From the NCBI RefSeq assembly GCF_046054195.1, contig NZ_JBEQCS010000019.1, forward strand, positions 1-64,000: 64,000 nt of DNA. Direction: 5' to 3'. Positions within the stretch are counted from its first letter, which is position 1; each line of letters begins with the position of its first letter. The notes beneath the pieces were generated by a model, which was not told the origin of the DNA, searched no databases, and saw only the letters and a program-made list of their open reading frames with translations. This DNA is from Celerinatantimonas sp046054195 (GTDB lineage Bacteria; Pseudomonadota; Gammaproteobacteria; Enterobacterales; Celerinatantimonadaceae). The translations under genes were made by a program, and so were the position numbers. Positions 35,668 through 45,127 of the stretch are shown here, in pieces.

Positions 35668-36891
35668 ATGCAAATAAATTCCCTCCGAACATCAGGAAAG
35701 ATTCTACTGCCTGTCATTGTCGTTTTACTCATTATCGCAGCAGGCGGTGGCTGGTATTGGTACCATCAGAGCCATACCAAAACCGATAATTCAGCGCAGA
35801 TGCAAAAAGGTCCACCTGGGCGTCATGGTCGTCATCACGGTACGATGCCGGGTGGTAAAAGTGGTCCACAGCCTGTTTATGCGGAGTCGGTAACAACGGC
35901 AAATGTGCCTGTTTATCTGGATGCGTTGGGAAGCGTTCAGGCTAATTACTCGGTGACCATTACCAGCCGGGTGAGCGGCACTTTAGAGCAGGTCTATTTC
36001 ACGGAAGGGCAATATGTGAAAAAAGGCCAGTTGTTAGCGCGTATCGATGATAGAGCTTATCAGGCGACGTTAAAACAATATCAGGGCGATTTGGCGCAGA
36101 ACCAAGCGCTGTTGCAAGATGCCAAATTAACCTTAGCGCGTTATAAAAAGCTTTATCAGCAAGACTCGCTTTCAAAACAAGATCTTCAAGAACAAGCGGC
36201 GAAAGTTGGTGAATATCAAGGGCTGGTTCAATCAGACCAAGCGCAGATTGATTCAGCAAAATTAGACATCGATTACACGCGCATTCGTTCTCCGATTAGC
36301 GGTTACGCGGGTCTTCGCCAAACCGATCCTGGCAACCTTGTCAGTGCCGATAGCACTGAGATTTTAAATGTTGCCCAAACTCGCCCTATCGCAGTGGTCT
36401 TTACCATTGCTCAGGCTCATTTGGCAGATGTAGTCCCAGGGCTTCGCAAGGGCAAAACCTTTGCCGTTGATGCGTATAACCAAACGGGTGATAAGTTATT
36501 AGGCCAGGGCAAACTTAAGTTTGTGAGCAACCAAATTGACTCAAGCACTGGTACCGTCAAGCTAAAAGCTATTTTCCCTAATTCAAAAGATACCCTTTAT
36601 CCGAATCAATTCGTCAATGTGCGATTGCAAATCAATACCTTAAAAGATGCGGTTGTCGCCCCCAAAGCGGCGGTTCAGCTAAGTGACTCTGGTGATTTTG
36701 TCTATGTGATTGATAAACAAAATAAAGCGCATAAACAAAGTGTGGTCACCGGCTCGATTGATGGCGAAGATCGCATTGTTGTCGTCAAAGGGCTTAAAGT
36801 TGGCGAGCAGGTGGTTACCACCGGTGTCGATGATTTATCCGAAGGTAGTCAAGTTACAATTATGAAAGCATCGACCAAGGATGCTCAATGA
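35668..36891 (+). CDS. mdtA: RND efflux membrane fusion protein (MdtA type)
   Basis: The 407-residue periplasmic adaptor has an N-terminal anchor (residues about 12-30), a Gly/His/Arg-rich stretch (GPPGRHGRHHGTMPGGK), then the lipoyl, coiled-coil and beta-barrel domains of the HlyD_D23 class (TSRVSGTLEQVYFTEGQYVKKG, in part VSGTLEQVYFTEGQ). The ATG at 35668 follows AAGGAT. It overlaps mdtB by four bases and heads a four-gene operon encoding a complete tripartite pump. Confidence 0.9.
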   Translation: MQINSLRTSGKILLPVIVVLLIIAAGGGWYWYHQSHTKTDNSAQMQKGPPGRHGRHHGTMPGGKSGPQPVYAESVTTANVPVYLDALGSVQANYSVTITSRVSGTLEQVYFTEGQYVKKGQLLARIDDRAYQATLKQYQGDLAQNQALLQDAKLTLARYKKLYQQDSLSKQDLQEQAAKVGEYQGLVQSDQAQIDSAKLDIDYTRIRSPISGYAGLRQTDPGNLVSADSTEILNVAQTRPIAVVFTIAQAHLADVVPGLRKGKTFAVDAYNQTGDKLLGQGKLKFVSNQIDSSTGTVKLKAIFPNSKDTLYPNQFVNVRLQINTLKDAVVAPKAAVQLSDSGDFVYVIDKQNKAHKQSVVTGSIDGEDRIVVVKGLKVGEQVVTTGVDDLSEGSQVTIMKASTKDAQ

Positions 36892-39800
36892 ACCCTTCTC
36901 GATTATTCATCAACCGGCCCGTTGCGACCATTTTGTTGATGGTTGGTGTGTTGTTAAGCGGATTATTGGCTTACAAAATGTTGCCTGTTTCGGCTTTGCC
37001 GCAGGTTGATTATCCAACCATTCAGGTGACGACGCTCTATCCCGGTGCGAGCTCGCAGGTGATGGAAACGGCCGTGACCGCACCGCTTGAGCGAGAGTTA
37101 GGTGAAATGGCCGGGTTGAATCAGATGTATTCAACCAGCTCTGGTGGCGCGTCGATTATTACCCTCAAATTTAATCTATCACTCTCGCTCGATGTTGCGG
37201 AGCAAGAGGTGCAGGCAGCTCTTAATTCAGCCGATTCATTGCTGCCTGACGATTTGCCAAATCCACCGACCTATAAAAAAGTAAACCCCGCTGACAGCGA
37301 TATTATGACTATTGCTGTGACCTCCGATTCGATGGCTTTAAATAAAGTTCAGGATCTGGTGAACTCGCGAATTGCCCTGAAAATCTCCCAGATCTCTGGG
37401 GTTGGGATGGTCTCTTTAGCGGGCGGCCACCAGTTGGCGGTGCGTATTCAGGCCAACCCCAAAGCATTGGCGGCTCATCACTTAACGCTTGAAGACTTAT
37501 ACACAGTCATTAACGAGCAAAATGTGAATGGCTCAAAAGGTGGTTTTGATGGCAAATATCATTCGGTCAGTATCGATGCTAATGATCAGCTGCGAAACCC
37601 TGAGCAATACGCCAATCTCATTATCAAATACGAAAATGGCTCGGCGCTTAGAATAAAAGATGTCGCTAAAGTTATTCATGGCAGTGAAGATGAATATCAA
37701 TCGGCAACCGCTAACGGCAAACCTGCCATTATCATTCAGATTAAACGCCAACCCGGGGCGAATGTAATTGAGGTTGTCTCACGGGTGAAACAGTTACTGC
37801 CACGCTTAAAACAACTGTTGCCGGGTAGCGTTAAAATGACCATTCTTTCGGACCGCACGCAGACCATTCAGGCGTCTATCAGTGATGTGCAGTTTGAAAT
37901 GATGTTATCCATCGCGTTGGTGGTGATGGTGACATTTCTGTTTTTACGCAATATCGCCGCAACCTTTATCCCAAGTGTCGCCGTACCGTTGTCCTTGATT
38001 GGGACGTTTGGCGTGATGTATCTGGCTGGATTTAGCTTAAATAACCTGACCTTAATGGCGCTGACTATCGCAACTGGCTTTGTGATTGATGATGCGATTG
38101 TGGTGGTGGAAAACATCGCCCGCTATTTAGAGCAGGGCGAGACGCCAATGAATGCAGCACTTAAAGGCTCAAAGCAGATTGGCTTTACCATTATTTCGCT
38201 GACCTTCTCTTTGATTGCCGTGCTGATCCCGCTGTTATTTATGGGCGATGTGGTTGGGCGATTATTCCGTGAATTTGCCATTACGTTGGCCGTTGCCATT
38301 GCGGTGTCGATGATTGTCTCGCTGACTTTAACGCCAATGTTATGCGCGTATCTGTTGCGTCATATTCCAGAAGAGCAGCAAAGTAAGTTCTATAAAAAAG
38401 GTGGGCAGCTGTTTGATAAATTACTCCATGGCTATGAGAAATGTCTGGATGTGGTGCTTAATCATCAACGCGCAACTCTTGGGGTATTTGTCTTTTTACT
38501 GGCGCTAACTGCTGCTTTATATTTGTGGATCCCGAAAGGATTTTTCCCCTCTCAAGATACTGGCTCATTACGTGGCATTACCATTGCTAGCAACGATGTG
38601 TCGTTTAAAGAGATGGCGCGCCGCCAGCAGCTCGTTGTTGATAAGCTGCTTAAAGACCCAGCGGTAGATAGCATTAGTGCAACCGTCGGTGTTGATGGTC
38701 AGAACATCAGCCTCAACCGTGGTCGCTTGCTGATTAACTTAAAATCGTTTGATGAGCGCTCTGAGCGCGCGCCAGCGATTATTAAACGGATGCAAAAAGA
38801 GGTCGCTGATATTTCAGGCATCCATCTGTATCTGCAGTCACTTCAAGATTTGACCGTTGATGATCAGGTTACGCCAAGTCAGTATCAATTTAACTTAGCG
38901 GATACTGATAGTAGCGAGTTGGTAACTTGGACGCCTAAATTGATGGCGGCGATGCGCCAAACCGGCTTGTTTAAAGATGTAGTGAGTAATTTACAAACCC
39001 AAGGGCGCATTGCCTATATTCAAATTCATCGTGATATTGCTGCCCGTTATGGCATAACTGCTGATGATGTGGATACAGCACTCTACAATGCGTTTGGCCA
39101 GCGTTTGATTTCGACAATTTTTACTCAATCAAACCAGTATCGGGTGGTGCTTGAAGTCAGTCCAAATGATCAATTAAACCCAGATAGTTTGAAAAATATT
39201 TATCTTGCTGGCGATACGGATTCATCGGATAGCGACTCCTCAAGTAGTAGTTCAAGTTCTTCTTCAAGCTCGAGCTCTGATTCAAGTTCAACGCCAATGG
39301 TGCGCCTAACCGATGTTGCTTCGGTTAAACTTGAAACAGGTGCGCTGATGCAGGCGCGTCTGAATCAGATCCCGGCGGTGACGGTGTCATTTAATTTGCC
39401 CGATGGAAAATCAATTGAACAAGCGCAGCAGCAACTGACGCAAATTCGCCAACAGCTCAACCTGCCTGTTGGGATGAGCCTCACTTATCAGGGAGCTGCA
39501 TCGGCATTTGATAAAGCAACGGGCAATACCTTGTATCTGATTCTGGCAGCTCTTTTGACCATGTATGTGGTGCTCGGTATTTTGTACGAGAGCTTTATCC
39601 ATCCAGTCACTATTCTCTCATCACTGCCAACGGCTGCGGTCGGGGCCTTTTTAGCGCTTATTTTCGACCATTCAGAATTTAGCTTAATTGCGTTAATTGG
39701 GGTGATTTTGCTGATTGGGATCGTGAAGAAAAATGCCATTATGATGATCGACTTTGCGCTGGAAGCTGAACAAAAACAGCACCTCTCGCCTAGAGATGCG

Positions 39801-40031
39801 ATTGCTCAAGCTTGTTCATTGCGATTTCGTCCGATTCTTATGACGACCATGGCTGCCTTGTTAGGTGCTTTGCCATTGATGTTCGCCCATGGCTCGGGTG
39901 CTGAACTGCGCTCGCCGCTAGGGGTTGTGATTGTCGGAGGATTGATCTTTAGCCAAGTGCTAACTCTGTTTACCACACCAGTGATTTATCTGTTCTTTGA
40001 TCGCCTCACTCGGCGGCGGAGGCACGGATGA
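36888..40031 (+). CDS. mdtB: RND efflux transporter subunit MdtB
   Basis: This inner-membrane proton-driven drug transporter has 1047 residues, twelve membrane helices and two large periplasmic loops. The proton-relay aspartate pair is in GFVIDDAIVVVENI. MdtB works as a heterotrimer with MdtC. An unusual feature is a tract at residues 776-802 made almost only of Ser with some Asp, lying in the second periplasmic loop just before PMVRLTDVASV. The serine codons mix TCN and AGY. Bile salts, novobiocin and similar compounds are known MdtABC substrates in Escherichia. Confidence 0.92.
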   Translation: MNPSRLFINRPVATILLMVGVLLSGLLAYKMLPVSALPQVDYPTIQVTTLYPGASSQVMETAVTAPLERELGEMAGLNQMYSTSSGGASIITLKFNLSLSLDVAEQEVQAALNSADSLLPDDLPNPPTYKKVNPADSDIMTIAVTSDSMALNKVQDLVNSRIALKISQISGVGMVSLAGGHQLAVRIQANPKALAAHHLTLEDLYTVINEQNVNGSKGGFDGKYHSVSIDANDQLRNPEQYANLIIKYENGSALRIKDVAKVIHGSEDEYQSATANGKPAIIIQIKRQPGANVIEVVSRVKQLLPRLKQLLPGSVKMTILSDRTQTIQASISDVQFEMMLSIALVVMVTFLFLRNIAATFIPSVAVPLSLIGTFGVMYLAGFSLNNLTLMALTIATGFVIDDAIVVVENIARYLEQGETPMNAALKGSKQIGFTIISLTFSLIAVLIPLLFMGDVVGRLFREFAITLAVAIAVSMIVSLTLTPMLCAYLLRHIPEEQQSKFYKKGGQLFDKLLHGYEKCLDVVLNHQRATLGVFVFLLALTAALYLWIPKGFFPSQDTGSLRGITIASNDVSFKEMARRQQLVVDKLLKDPAVDSISATVGVDGQNISLNRGRLLINLKSFDERSERAPAIIKRMQKEVADISGIHLYLQSLQDLTVDDQVTPSQYQFNLADTDSSELVTWTPKLMAAMRQTGLFKDVVSNLQTQGRIAYIQIHRDIAARYGITADDVDTALYNAFGQRLISTIFTQSNQYRVVLEVSPNDQLNPDSLKNIYLAGDTDSSDSDSSSSSSSSSSSSSSDSSSTPMVRLTDVASVKLETGALMQARLNQIPAVTVSFNLPDGKSIEQAQQQLTQIRQQLNLPVGMSLTYQGAASAFDKATGNTLYLILAALLTMYVVLGILYESFIHPVTILSSLPTAAVGAFLALIFDHSEFSLIALIGVILLIGIVKKNAIMMIDFALEAEQKQHLSPRDAIAQACSLRFRPILMTTMAALLGALPLMFAHGSGAELRSPLGVVIVGGLIFSQVLTLFTTPVIYLFFDRLTRRRRHG
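39213..39293 (+). repeat. Serine/aspartate-rich low-complexity tract inside mdtB
   Basis: Codons 776-802 of mdtB encode Asp, Thr and about 20 Ser residues, including 14 Ser in a row (codons 784-797). Six different serine codons or nearly so are used, so this is not a simple trinucleotide slippage tract. Confidence 0.9.
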
Positions 40032-43000
40032 ATATTTCTCGTCCGTTTATTTTGCGCCCAGTGGCGACGTGGCTGTTAAGCCTGTCGCTCATGGCTTTAG
40101 GCGTGATTGGTTTTCGACTGTTGCCAGTTGCGCCACTGCCGAATGTTTCATTTCCGGTGATTATGGTGCGCGCCTCTCTTTCTGGCGCTAGTCCTGAAAC
40201 GATGGCGGCAACGGTTGCCACGCCACTTGAGCGAGCACTTGGCCAGATTGCCGGGGTCAATGAGATGACTTCAACGAGCTCAAAAGGCTCGACAAATGTT
40301 ATCTTGCAGTTTGATTTAGACCGCGATATTAATGGCGCGGCTCGTGATGTGCAGGCGGCGATTAACGCCTCTCGCGCGCTGCTGCCAAGCAGTATGCGAA
40401 CCTTGCCAACTTACTTTAAAGCTAACCCGGCAGCCGCGCCGGTGTTGATGTTGTCGCTTACTTCGAATGAGCTAACGACCGGGCAGATGTATGATTTAGC
40501 ATCCAGTCAGCTAGAGCAGCGTATCGCTCAGGTGAAAGGGGTTGGCGAGGTCAATCTATTTGGTGCCTCACTCCCAGCGGTGCGCATCGATCTGCATCCA
40601 CAGGCGCTCACCCATTATGGAATTTCGCTTGAAACCGTGCGTAAAAAAATCGCTGCGGCAACCAGCGTGTCTCCCAAAGGCATTATCCAAAGTAATCGCT
40701 TTGCTTGGATGATCAACTCCAATGGTCAGCTCACCAAAGCTAAACAGTATCGTCCGCTCATTATTGCCTATAAAGACGGTGCGACCATTCGTCTGAAAGA
40801 TGTCGCAAACGTCTACGATTCGGTGCAGAACCGCTTTAATGTTGGTTATTACAATAATCAACCAGCGATCAACGTTGGGATATCGTTGGCCGCCGGTGCC
40901 AATATGCTCTCAACCATTAATGAGATTAAAGCGCAGTTGCCGCTGTTTCGTAAGTTACTGCCAGGTGATGTGCAATTACACACAACATTGGACCGCTCAC
41001 CAACGATTCGTTCCTCGTTACATGAGACTGAGCGCACGCTGATTATTGCGGTGTCATTAGTAATTGCGGTGGTCTTTGTCTTTTTAAGAAATGCCAGGGC
41101 ACTGCTGATTCCGGCGGTTGCACTGCCGCTGTCTCTGATTGGTACCTTTGCGGTGATGTATCTATTAGATTACAGCTTGGATAACCTTTCACTGATGGCG
41201 CTCATTGTGGCGACTGGCTTTGTCGTTGATGATGCGATTGTGGTGCTGGAGAATATTTCTCGTCATCTTGAAGACGGTTATGGGCCTGTTCGGGCATCGC
41301 TTCGTGGGGCCAAAGAAGTTGGCTTTACGGTGTTATCGATGACCTTATCGCTGATTGCTGTGTTTATTCCGCTGTTGCTGATGGGCGGTATTATTGGCCG
41401 ATTGTTCCGTGAATTTGCGGTGACGCTAACGGTCTCATTGCTCATCTCGATGCTTATCTCTCTAACGCTCACCCCTATGCTGTGCTCGCGAATGCTGCGC
41501 CGGCAAAAACAGCGTAGCGCCCAGCCTCGCGTGTATCGGTGGATTGAGCGCGGTTTTAACGCGTTGCAGAGCTCGTATCAGAGCGGTTTGCGCTGGTGTT
41601 TGAAACATCGGCGAATCACATTATTGTCTTTGCTGGTTACGATTGGCCTTAACTTTTATCTGTTTGCGGTGGTGCCAAAGGGATTTTTCCCAACCCAAGA
41701 TACCGGCATTATTTGGGGCGGGTTAACGGCTGACCAAAGTACCTCGTTTGCGCAAATGAAGCCGCGGCTGCGCCGTTATACATCGCTGATTTTAAGTGAC
41801 CCTGCGGTGGCCAGTGTTATGAGTTCGGTCAGTAGTAATGGTCGCGGCGGAAGTAACTCAGGGCGTTTCTTTGTGCGTTTAAAACCGCTGTCACAGCGCA
41901 GCGCTTCAGCATCTGAGGTGGCTAACCGATTGTATGCCAAAGCGCAGAAGATGGCAGGCGGTGACCTATTTTTGATGGCCGCGAGTGATTTAATGTTTGG
42001 CGGTCGGCGCTCCAATGCCAGTTATCAATTAAGCCTTCAATCCGACGATCTCAGTCAATTGCGTCAATGGGCGCCAAAAGTGCGTGATGCTCTTAGTAAA
42101 TTGCCCCAGTTATCTGGCGTTGACTCTGACCAGCAAACCGGTGGCCAGCAGGTTAAGTTAGTGATTAATCGCGCGGCGGCAAAACGCCTAGGGGTATCGG
42201 TTAAAGATATCGATGCACTTTTAAATAATTCGTTTAGTCAGCGCCAGATTGCCAACCTTTATGAACCGCTCAACCAATATTCGGTGGTGATGGGCTTAAC
42301 TAGTGACTACACCGATAATAGCGATGTGCTAAACCATCTGAAAATTGTCAATGATGATGGGGATGTCATTCCAATTAAAGATTTTGTCACACTCACCAGC
42401 TCCAATGCCCCGTTATCGGTACATCATCAGGGCCATTCTGCCACCATTACCATCGCATTTAATACCGCTGATGGTGTGACATTGCAGGCCGCTCAGCAGG
42501 CCATTAAAACTGCCATCGCAAAAATAGGGATGCCAAGTGATGTAGTGGCTGATTTTGCTGGCAATGCGATGCTCTTTAATAGCTTTGTGAGTAATATTCC
42601 ATGGCTATTAATGGCCGCACTTGCGGCGGTTTATATTGTGCTGGGGATGCTCTATGAAAGTTATGTACATCCACTGACGATTCTTTCGACATTGCCATCT
42701 GCTGGTGTGGGCGCATTAGTGCTGATGGAAATTACCGGAACATCTCTCACTGTGGTGGCTCTGATTGGTATTTTGTTGCTAATCGGGGTGGTGAAGAAAA
42801 ATGCAATTATGATGATCGATTTTGCGCTAGAGGCTCAGCGCCAGCGTAAGCTAAGCCCTGAAGAGGCAATTTATCAGGCGTGTTGCCAGCGGTTTCGGCC
42901 GATTTTGATGACATCTCTTGCTGCGTTTTTCGGGGCGCTGCCAATGGCCATTGATCACGGTGGCGATGCTGATTTGCGAAGCCCGCTTGGGATCGCAATT

Positions 43001-43141
43001 TGCGGCGGTTTGGTCCTTAGTCAGCTTTTGACGTTGTTTACAACGCCAGTTGTTTATCTGTACATGGATAAACTCAGTTTTAATACCCGGCGCTTATGGC
43101 GGCGTATCGTCCATAGAGAATCGTTAAGTTATGAAGGATAA
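40028..43141 (+). CDS. mdtC: RND efflux transporter subunit MdtC
   Basis: This second RND subunit has 1037 residues, with FILRPVATWLLSLSLMALG at the N-terminus and the aspartate pair in GFVVDDAIVVLENI. In the Escherichia system MdtB and MdtC form a 2:1 trimer. It overlaps mdtB by four bases and the outer membrane factor gene by 11. It lacks the Ser tract found in MdtB. Confidence 0.93.
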   Translation: MNISRPFILRPVATWLLSLSLMALGVIGFRLLPVAPLPNVSFPVIMVRASLSGASPETMAATVATPLERALGQIAGVNEMTSTSSKGSTNVILQFDLDRDINGAARDVQAAINASRALLPSSMRTLPTYFKANPAAAPVLMLSLTSNELTTGQMYDLASSQLEQRIAQVKGVGEVNLFGASLPAVRIDLHPQALTHYGISLETVRKKIAAATSVSPKGIIQSNRFAWMINSNGQLTKAKQYRPLIIAYKDGATIRLKDVANVYDSVQNRFNVGYYNNQPAINVGISLAAGANMLSTINEIKAQLPLFRKLLPGDVQLHTTLDRSPTIRSSLHETERTLIIAVSLVIAVVFVFLRNARALLIPAVALPLSLIGTFAVMYLLDYSLDNLSLMALIVATGFVVDDAIVVLENISRHLEDGYGPVRASLRGAKEVGFTVLSMTLSLIAVFIPLLLMGGIIGRLFREFAVTLTVSLLISMLISLTLTPMLCSRMLRRQKQRSAQPRVYRWIERGFNALQSSYQSGLRWCLKHRRITLLSLLVTIGLNFYLFAVVPKGFFPTQDTGIIWGGLTADQSTSFAQMKPRLRRYTSLILSDPAVASVMSSVSSNGRGGSNSGRFFVRLKPLSQRSASASEVANRLYAKAQKMAGGDLFLMAASDLMFGGRRSNASYQLSLQSDDLSQLRQWAPKVRDALSKLPQLSGVDSDQQTGGQQVKLVINRAAAKRLGVSVKDIDALLNNSFSQRQIANLYEPLNQYSVVMGLTSDYTDNSDVLNHLKIVNDDGDVIPIKDFVTLTSSNAPLSVHHQGHSATITIAFNTADGVTLQAAQQAIKTAIAKIGMPSDVVADFAGNAMLFNSFVSNIPWLLMAALAAVYIVLGMLYESYVHPLTILSTLPSAGVGALVLMEITGTSLTVVALIGILLLIGVVKKNAIMMIDFALEAQRQRKLSPEEAIYQACCQRFRPILMTSLAAFFGALPMAIDHGGDADLRSPLGIAICGGLVLSQLLTLFTTPVVYLYMDKLSFNTRRLWRRIVHRESLSYEG

Positions 43142-44603
43142 CAGTTTGCAAAAAATAACAGCGTTAGGACGCTTAACTGTTCTGGGGCTTGTCATGGCGA
43201 GCTTAGCAGGGTGTGCGATGGTCGGGCCGGATTATAAAGAGCCCAAAACAGTCACACTTGGTAACCAGTACAAAGCGGCGAAAGGCTGGTCACTGGCCAA
43301 ACCACAAGATGCCCAAGATAAAGGTCCTTGGTGGCAGGTTTATCATGATGCAATGCTTGATAATCTGATGAAACAGGTCGCGATTAATAACCAAAATGTT
43401 GCGCAATATCTTGCACAGTACCAAAAAGCGCGAGCTCTTGCTGAAGAAGCAGGCGCTGATCTAACGCCGGAGGTTTCGTTATCGTTAAGCTCCTCGCGTG
43501 GACGTTCGAGCCGGGTGATTAGTAATAGCCATTCGGTAGAAGGGGATGTGAGTTGGGAAGTTGACTTGTGGGGAAAACTTCGCAGAACGCGTGAAGAAGA
43601 GCGTGCAAATGCCCAGTCCAGTGCCGCAGAGCTGGCATCGGCAACCCTAAGTGCGCAGTCGGAGTTGGCTCAGGATTATTTTGAGCTGCGTATACTCGAT
43701 GAAAAAATTAAGCTTTATCAGAAGAATATCGAAATCTATCAGCGTTATCTAAAGGTTGTCGAGAATCAGTATAAATTGGGTAAAGAAACCCGTGATGCTC
43801 TTGCGCAGGCGCGTACTCAGTTGCATGGTGCGCGCTCATCTAAACTAGATTTAGTTTGGCAACGGGCACAGATGGAAAATGCCATTGCGGTCTTAATCGG
43901 GCGTTCAGCGTCGAACTTTTCAATAAAAGCGGTTGATTTTAAATATCAGCTGCCAGCTATTCCAACGGCTATCCCATCGCAATTACTGCAGCGGCGTCCC
44001 GATGTTGCGCAAGCTGAACGTACTGTCGCTGCGGCAAACGCTGCGGTTGGCGTGGCCATTGCTGGGTATTATCCGGATGTCACATTAACTGCCAGTGGCG
44101 GTTTTTCAAGCTCCCATTGGTCTGATTTGCTTGAGTGGCCAGCGAGAATGTGGTCCATCGGACCAAGCATCACAGAAACGCTGTTGGATTTTGGCAGAAC
44201 CAGTGCTGAGGTTCGCCAAGCTCGCGCTAGCTACCGCGCCGATGTGGCAAGCTATCGGCAAAGCGTACTGGATGCAATAAAAGAGGTCGAAAATTATCTT
44301 ATCGAATCGCATGTGTTAACCCAGGAGCTAAAAGAGCAGCAGCAAGCAACTGCATCAGCTAAAGAATCTGCAAAAATTACCTACAATCAATATGTTGCAG
44401 GGATGATAGATTATCTGGATGTAGCAACAACTGAGGCAACCAGCTTGAGTGAACAGCAGAGCTTGTTATCACTGCAACAAACTCAGCTGATTAATAGCGT
44501 GAACTTAATAGCTGCGTTAGGGGGCGGATGGGACCGCTCTGAACTTGTCGGTGCAAAAAGCTTTGATAGTGCTAGCCAAGATGCAGCAAAATCCCCCGAA
44601 TAA
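43131..44603 (+). CDS. Outer membrane efflux lipoprotein (NodT/OprM family)
   Basis: The 490-residue protein has a lipoprotein signal ending in LASLAGC (as seen ASLAGCAMVGPDYKEP), and then the long helical repeats of TolC-like factors: two halves with LAQDYFELRILDEKI and LLQRRPDVAQAERTVAAANA. It completes the pump with MdtABC. Escherichia mdtABC instead uses TolC encoded elsewhere, so this operon is self-contained. Its 3' end overlaps a convergent small gene by 32 bases. Confidence 0.92.
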   Translation: MKDNSLQKITALGRLTVLGLVMASLAGCAMVGPDYKEPKTVTLGNQYKAAKGWSLAKPQDAQDKGPWWQVYHDAMLDNLMKQVAINNQNVAQYLAQYQKARALAEEAGADLTPEVSLSLSSSRGRSSRVISNSHSVEGDVSWEVDLWGKLRRTREEERANAQSSAAELASATLSAQSELAQDYFELRILDEKIKLYQKNIEIYQRYLKVVENQYKLGKETRDALAQARTQLHGARSSKLDLVWQRAQMENAIAVLIGRSASNFSIKAVDFKYQLPAIPTAIPSQLLQRRPDVAQAERTVAAANAAVGVAIAGYYPDVTLTASGGFSSSHWSDLLEWPARMWSIGPSITETLLDFGRTSAEVRQARASYRADVASYRQSVLDAIKEVENYLIESHVLTQELKEQQQATASAKESAKITYNQYVAGMIDYLDVATTEATSLSEQQSLLSLQQTQLINSVNLIAALGGGWDRSELVGAKSFDSASQDAAKSPE

Positions 44604-44928
44604 CCCAGTAGCATAACGCAACGGTTAGTACCGATAGGGCTAATCGTTGTTTACTGGAAAAACTATTGCGGCCAACGATTGAACCGTCTTCTAAGCGAAC
44701 ATGGGTTACCGCTTTGCGGGTATGCCAGTGGCCTAGCTTAAATTCGACACATTGACCACTTTGCAGGGCTTGATAGATTTGTTCGCTCATCTGCAATGGT
44801 CCCTCGATAACCTGTCCATTTGCTAAAGCAATATAATTGCAGCGGATCCATTGCTTTTTCGCGCGAGGGCAAATGGTGAGGTTGTTTTGGGCTACATCAA
44901 CCACACGACCTTTTATAATCATAACCAT
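44572..44928 (-). CDS. Uncharacterised small membrane protein
   Basis: I do not recognise this 118-residue protein. Its first half is beta-rich with scattered basic residues and a possible metal or RNA-contact pattern (LTICPRAKKQWIRC); the last 20 residues are hydrophobic (LALSVLTVALCYWVIRGIL) and form one C-terminal membrane helix. A start two codons later is equally possible. It stands alone between the RND operon and lexA. Confidence 0.6.
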   Translation of the reverse strand: MVMIIKGRVVDVAQNNLTICPRAKKQWIRCNYIALANGQVIEGPLQMSEQIYQALQSGQCVEFKLGHWHTRKAVTHVRLEDGSIVGRNSFSSKQRLALSVLTVALCYWVIRGILLHLG

Positions 44929-45068
44929 GACAAATTAATGACGAATACGTCTATTTTATCGCCAATTTTGAAAAATTTCATCTTTGTGTCAAAAGTCTGA
45001 GCGTATTAACGGCTAACTCATTTGTTTGTTGGGAAATTTAGTCACAAAAAGAACATGGCTTTAAAAAG

Positions 45069-45120
45069 TTGCACTTCATAAACTACTGTATATACTAACA
45101 GTTGCTGTATAAAAAAACAG
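45069..45120 (+). promoter_or_regulatory. lexA promoter with two SOS boxes
   Basis: TTGCAC (45069-45074) and TATACT (45091-45096) are 16 bases apart. The boxes CTGTATATACTAACAG (45086-45101) and CTGTATAAAAAAACAG (45105-45120) both fit CTGT-N8-ACAG. The first covers the -10 element. Tandem boxes before lexA are the classic autorepression arrangement. Confidence 0.92.
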
Positions 45121-45127
45121 GTTCGCT

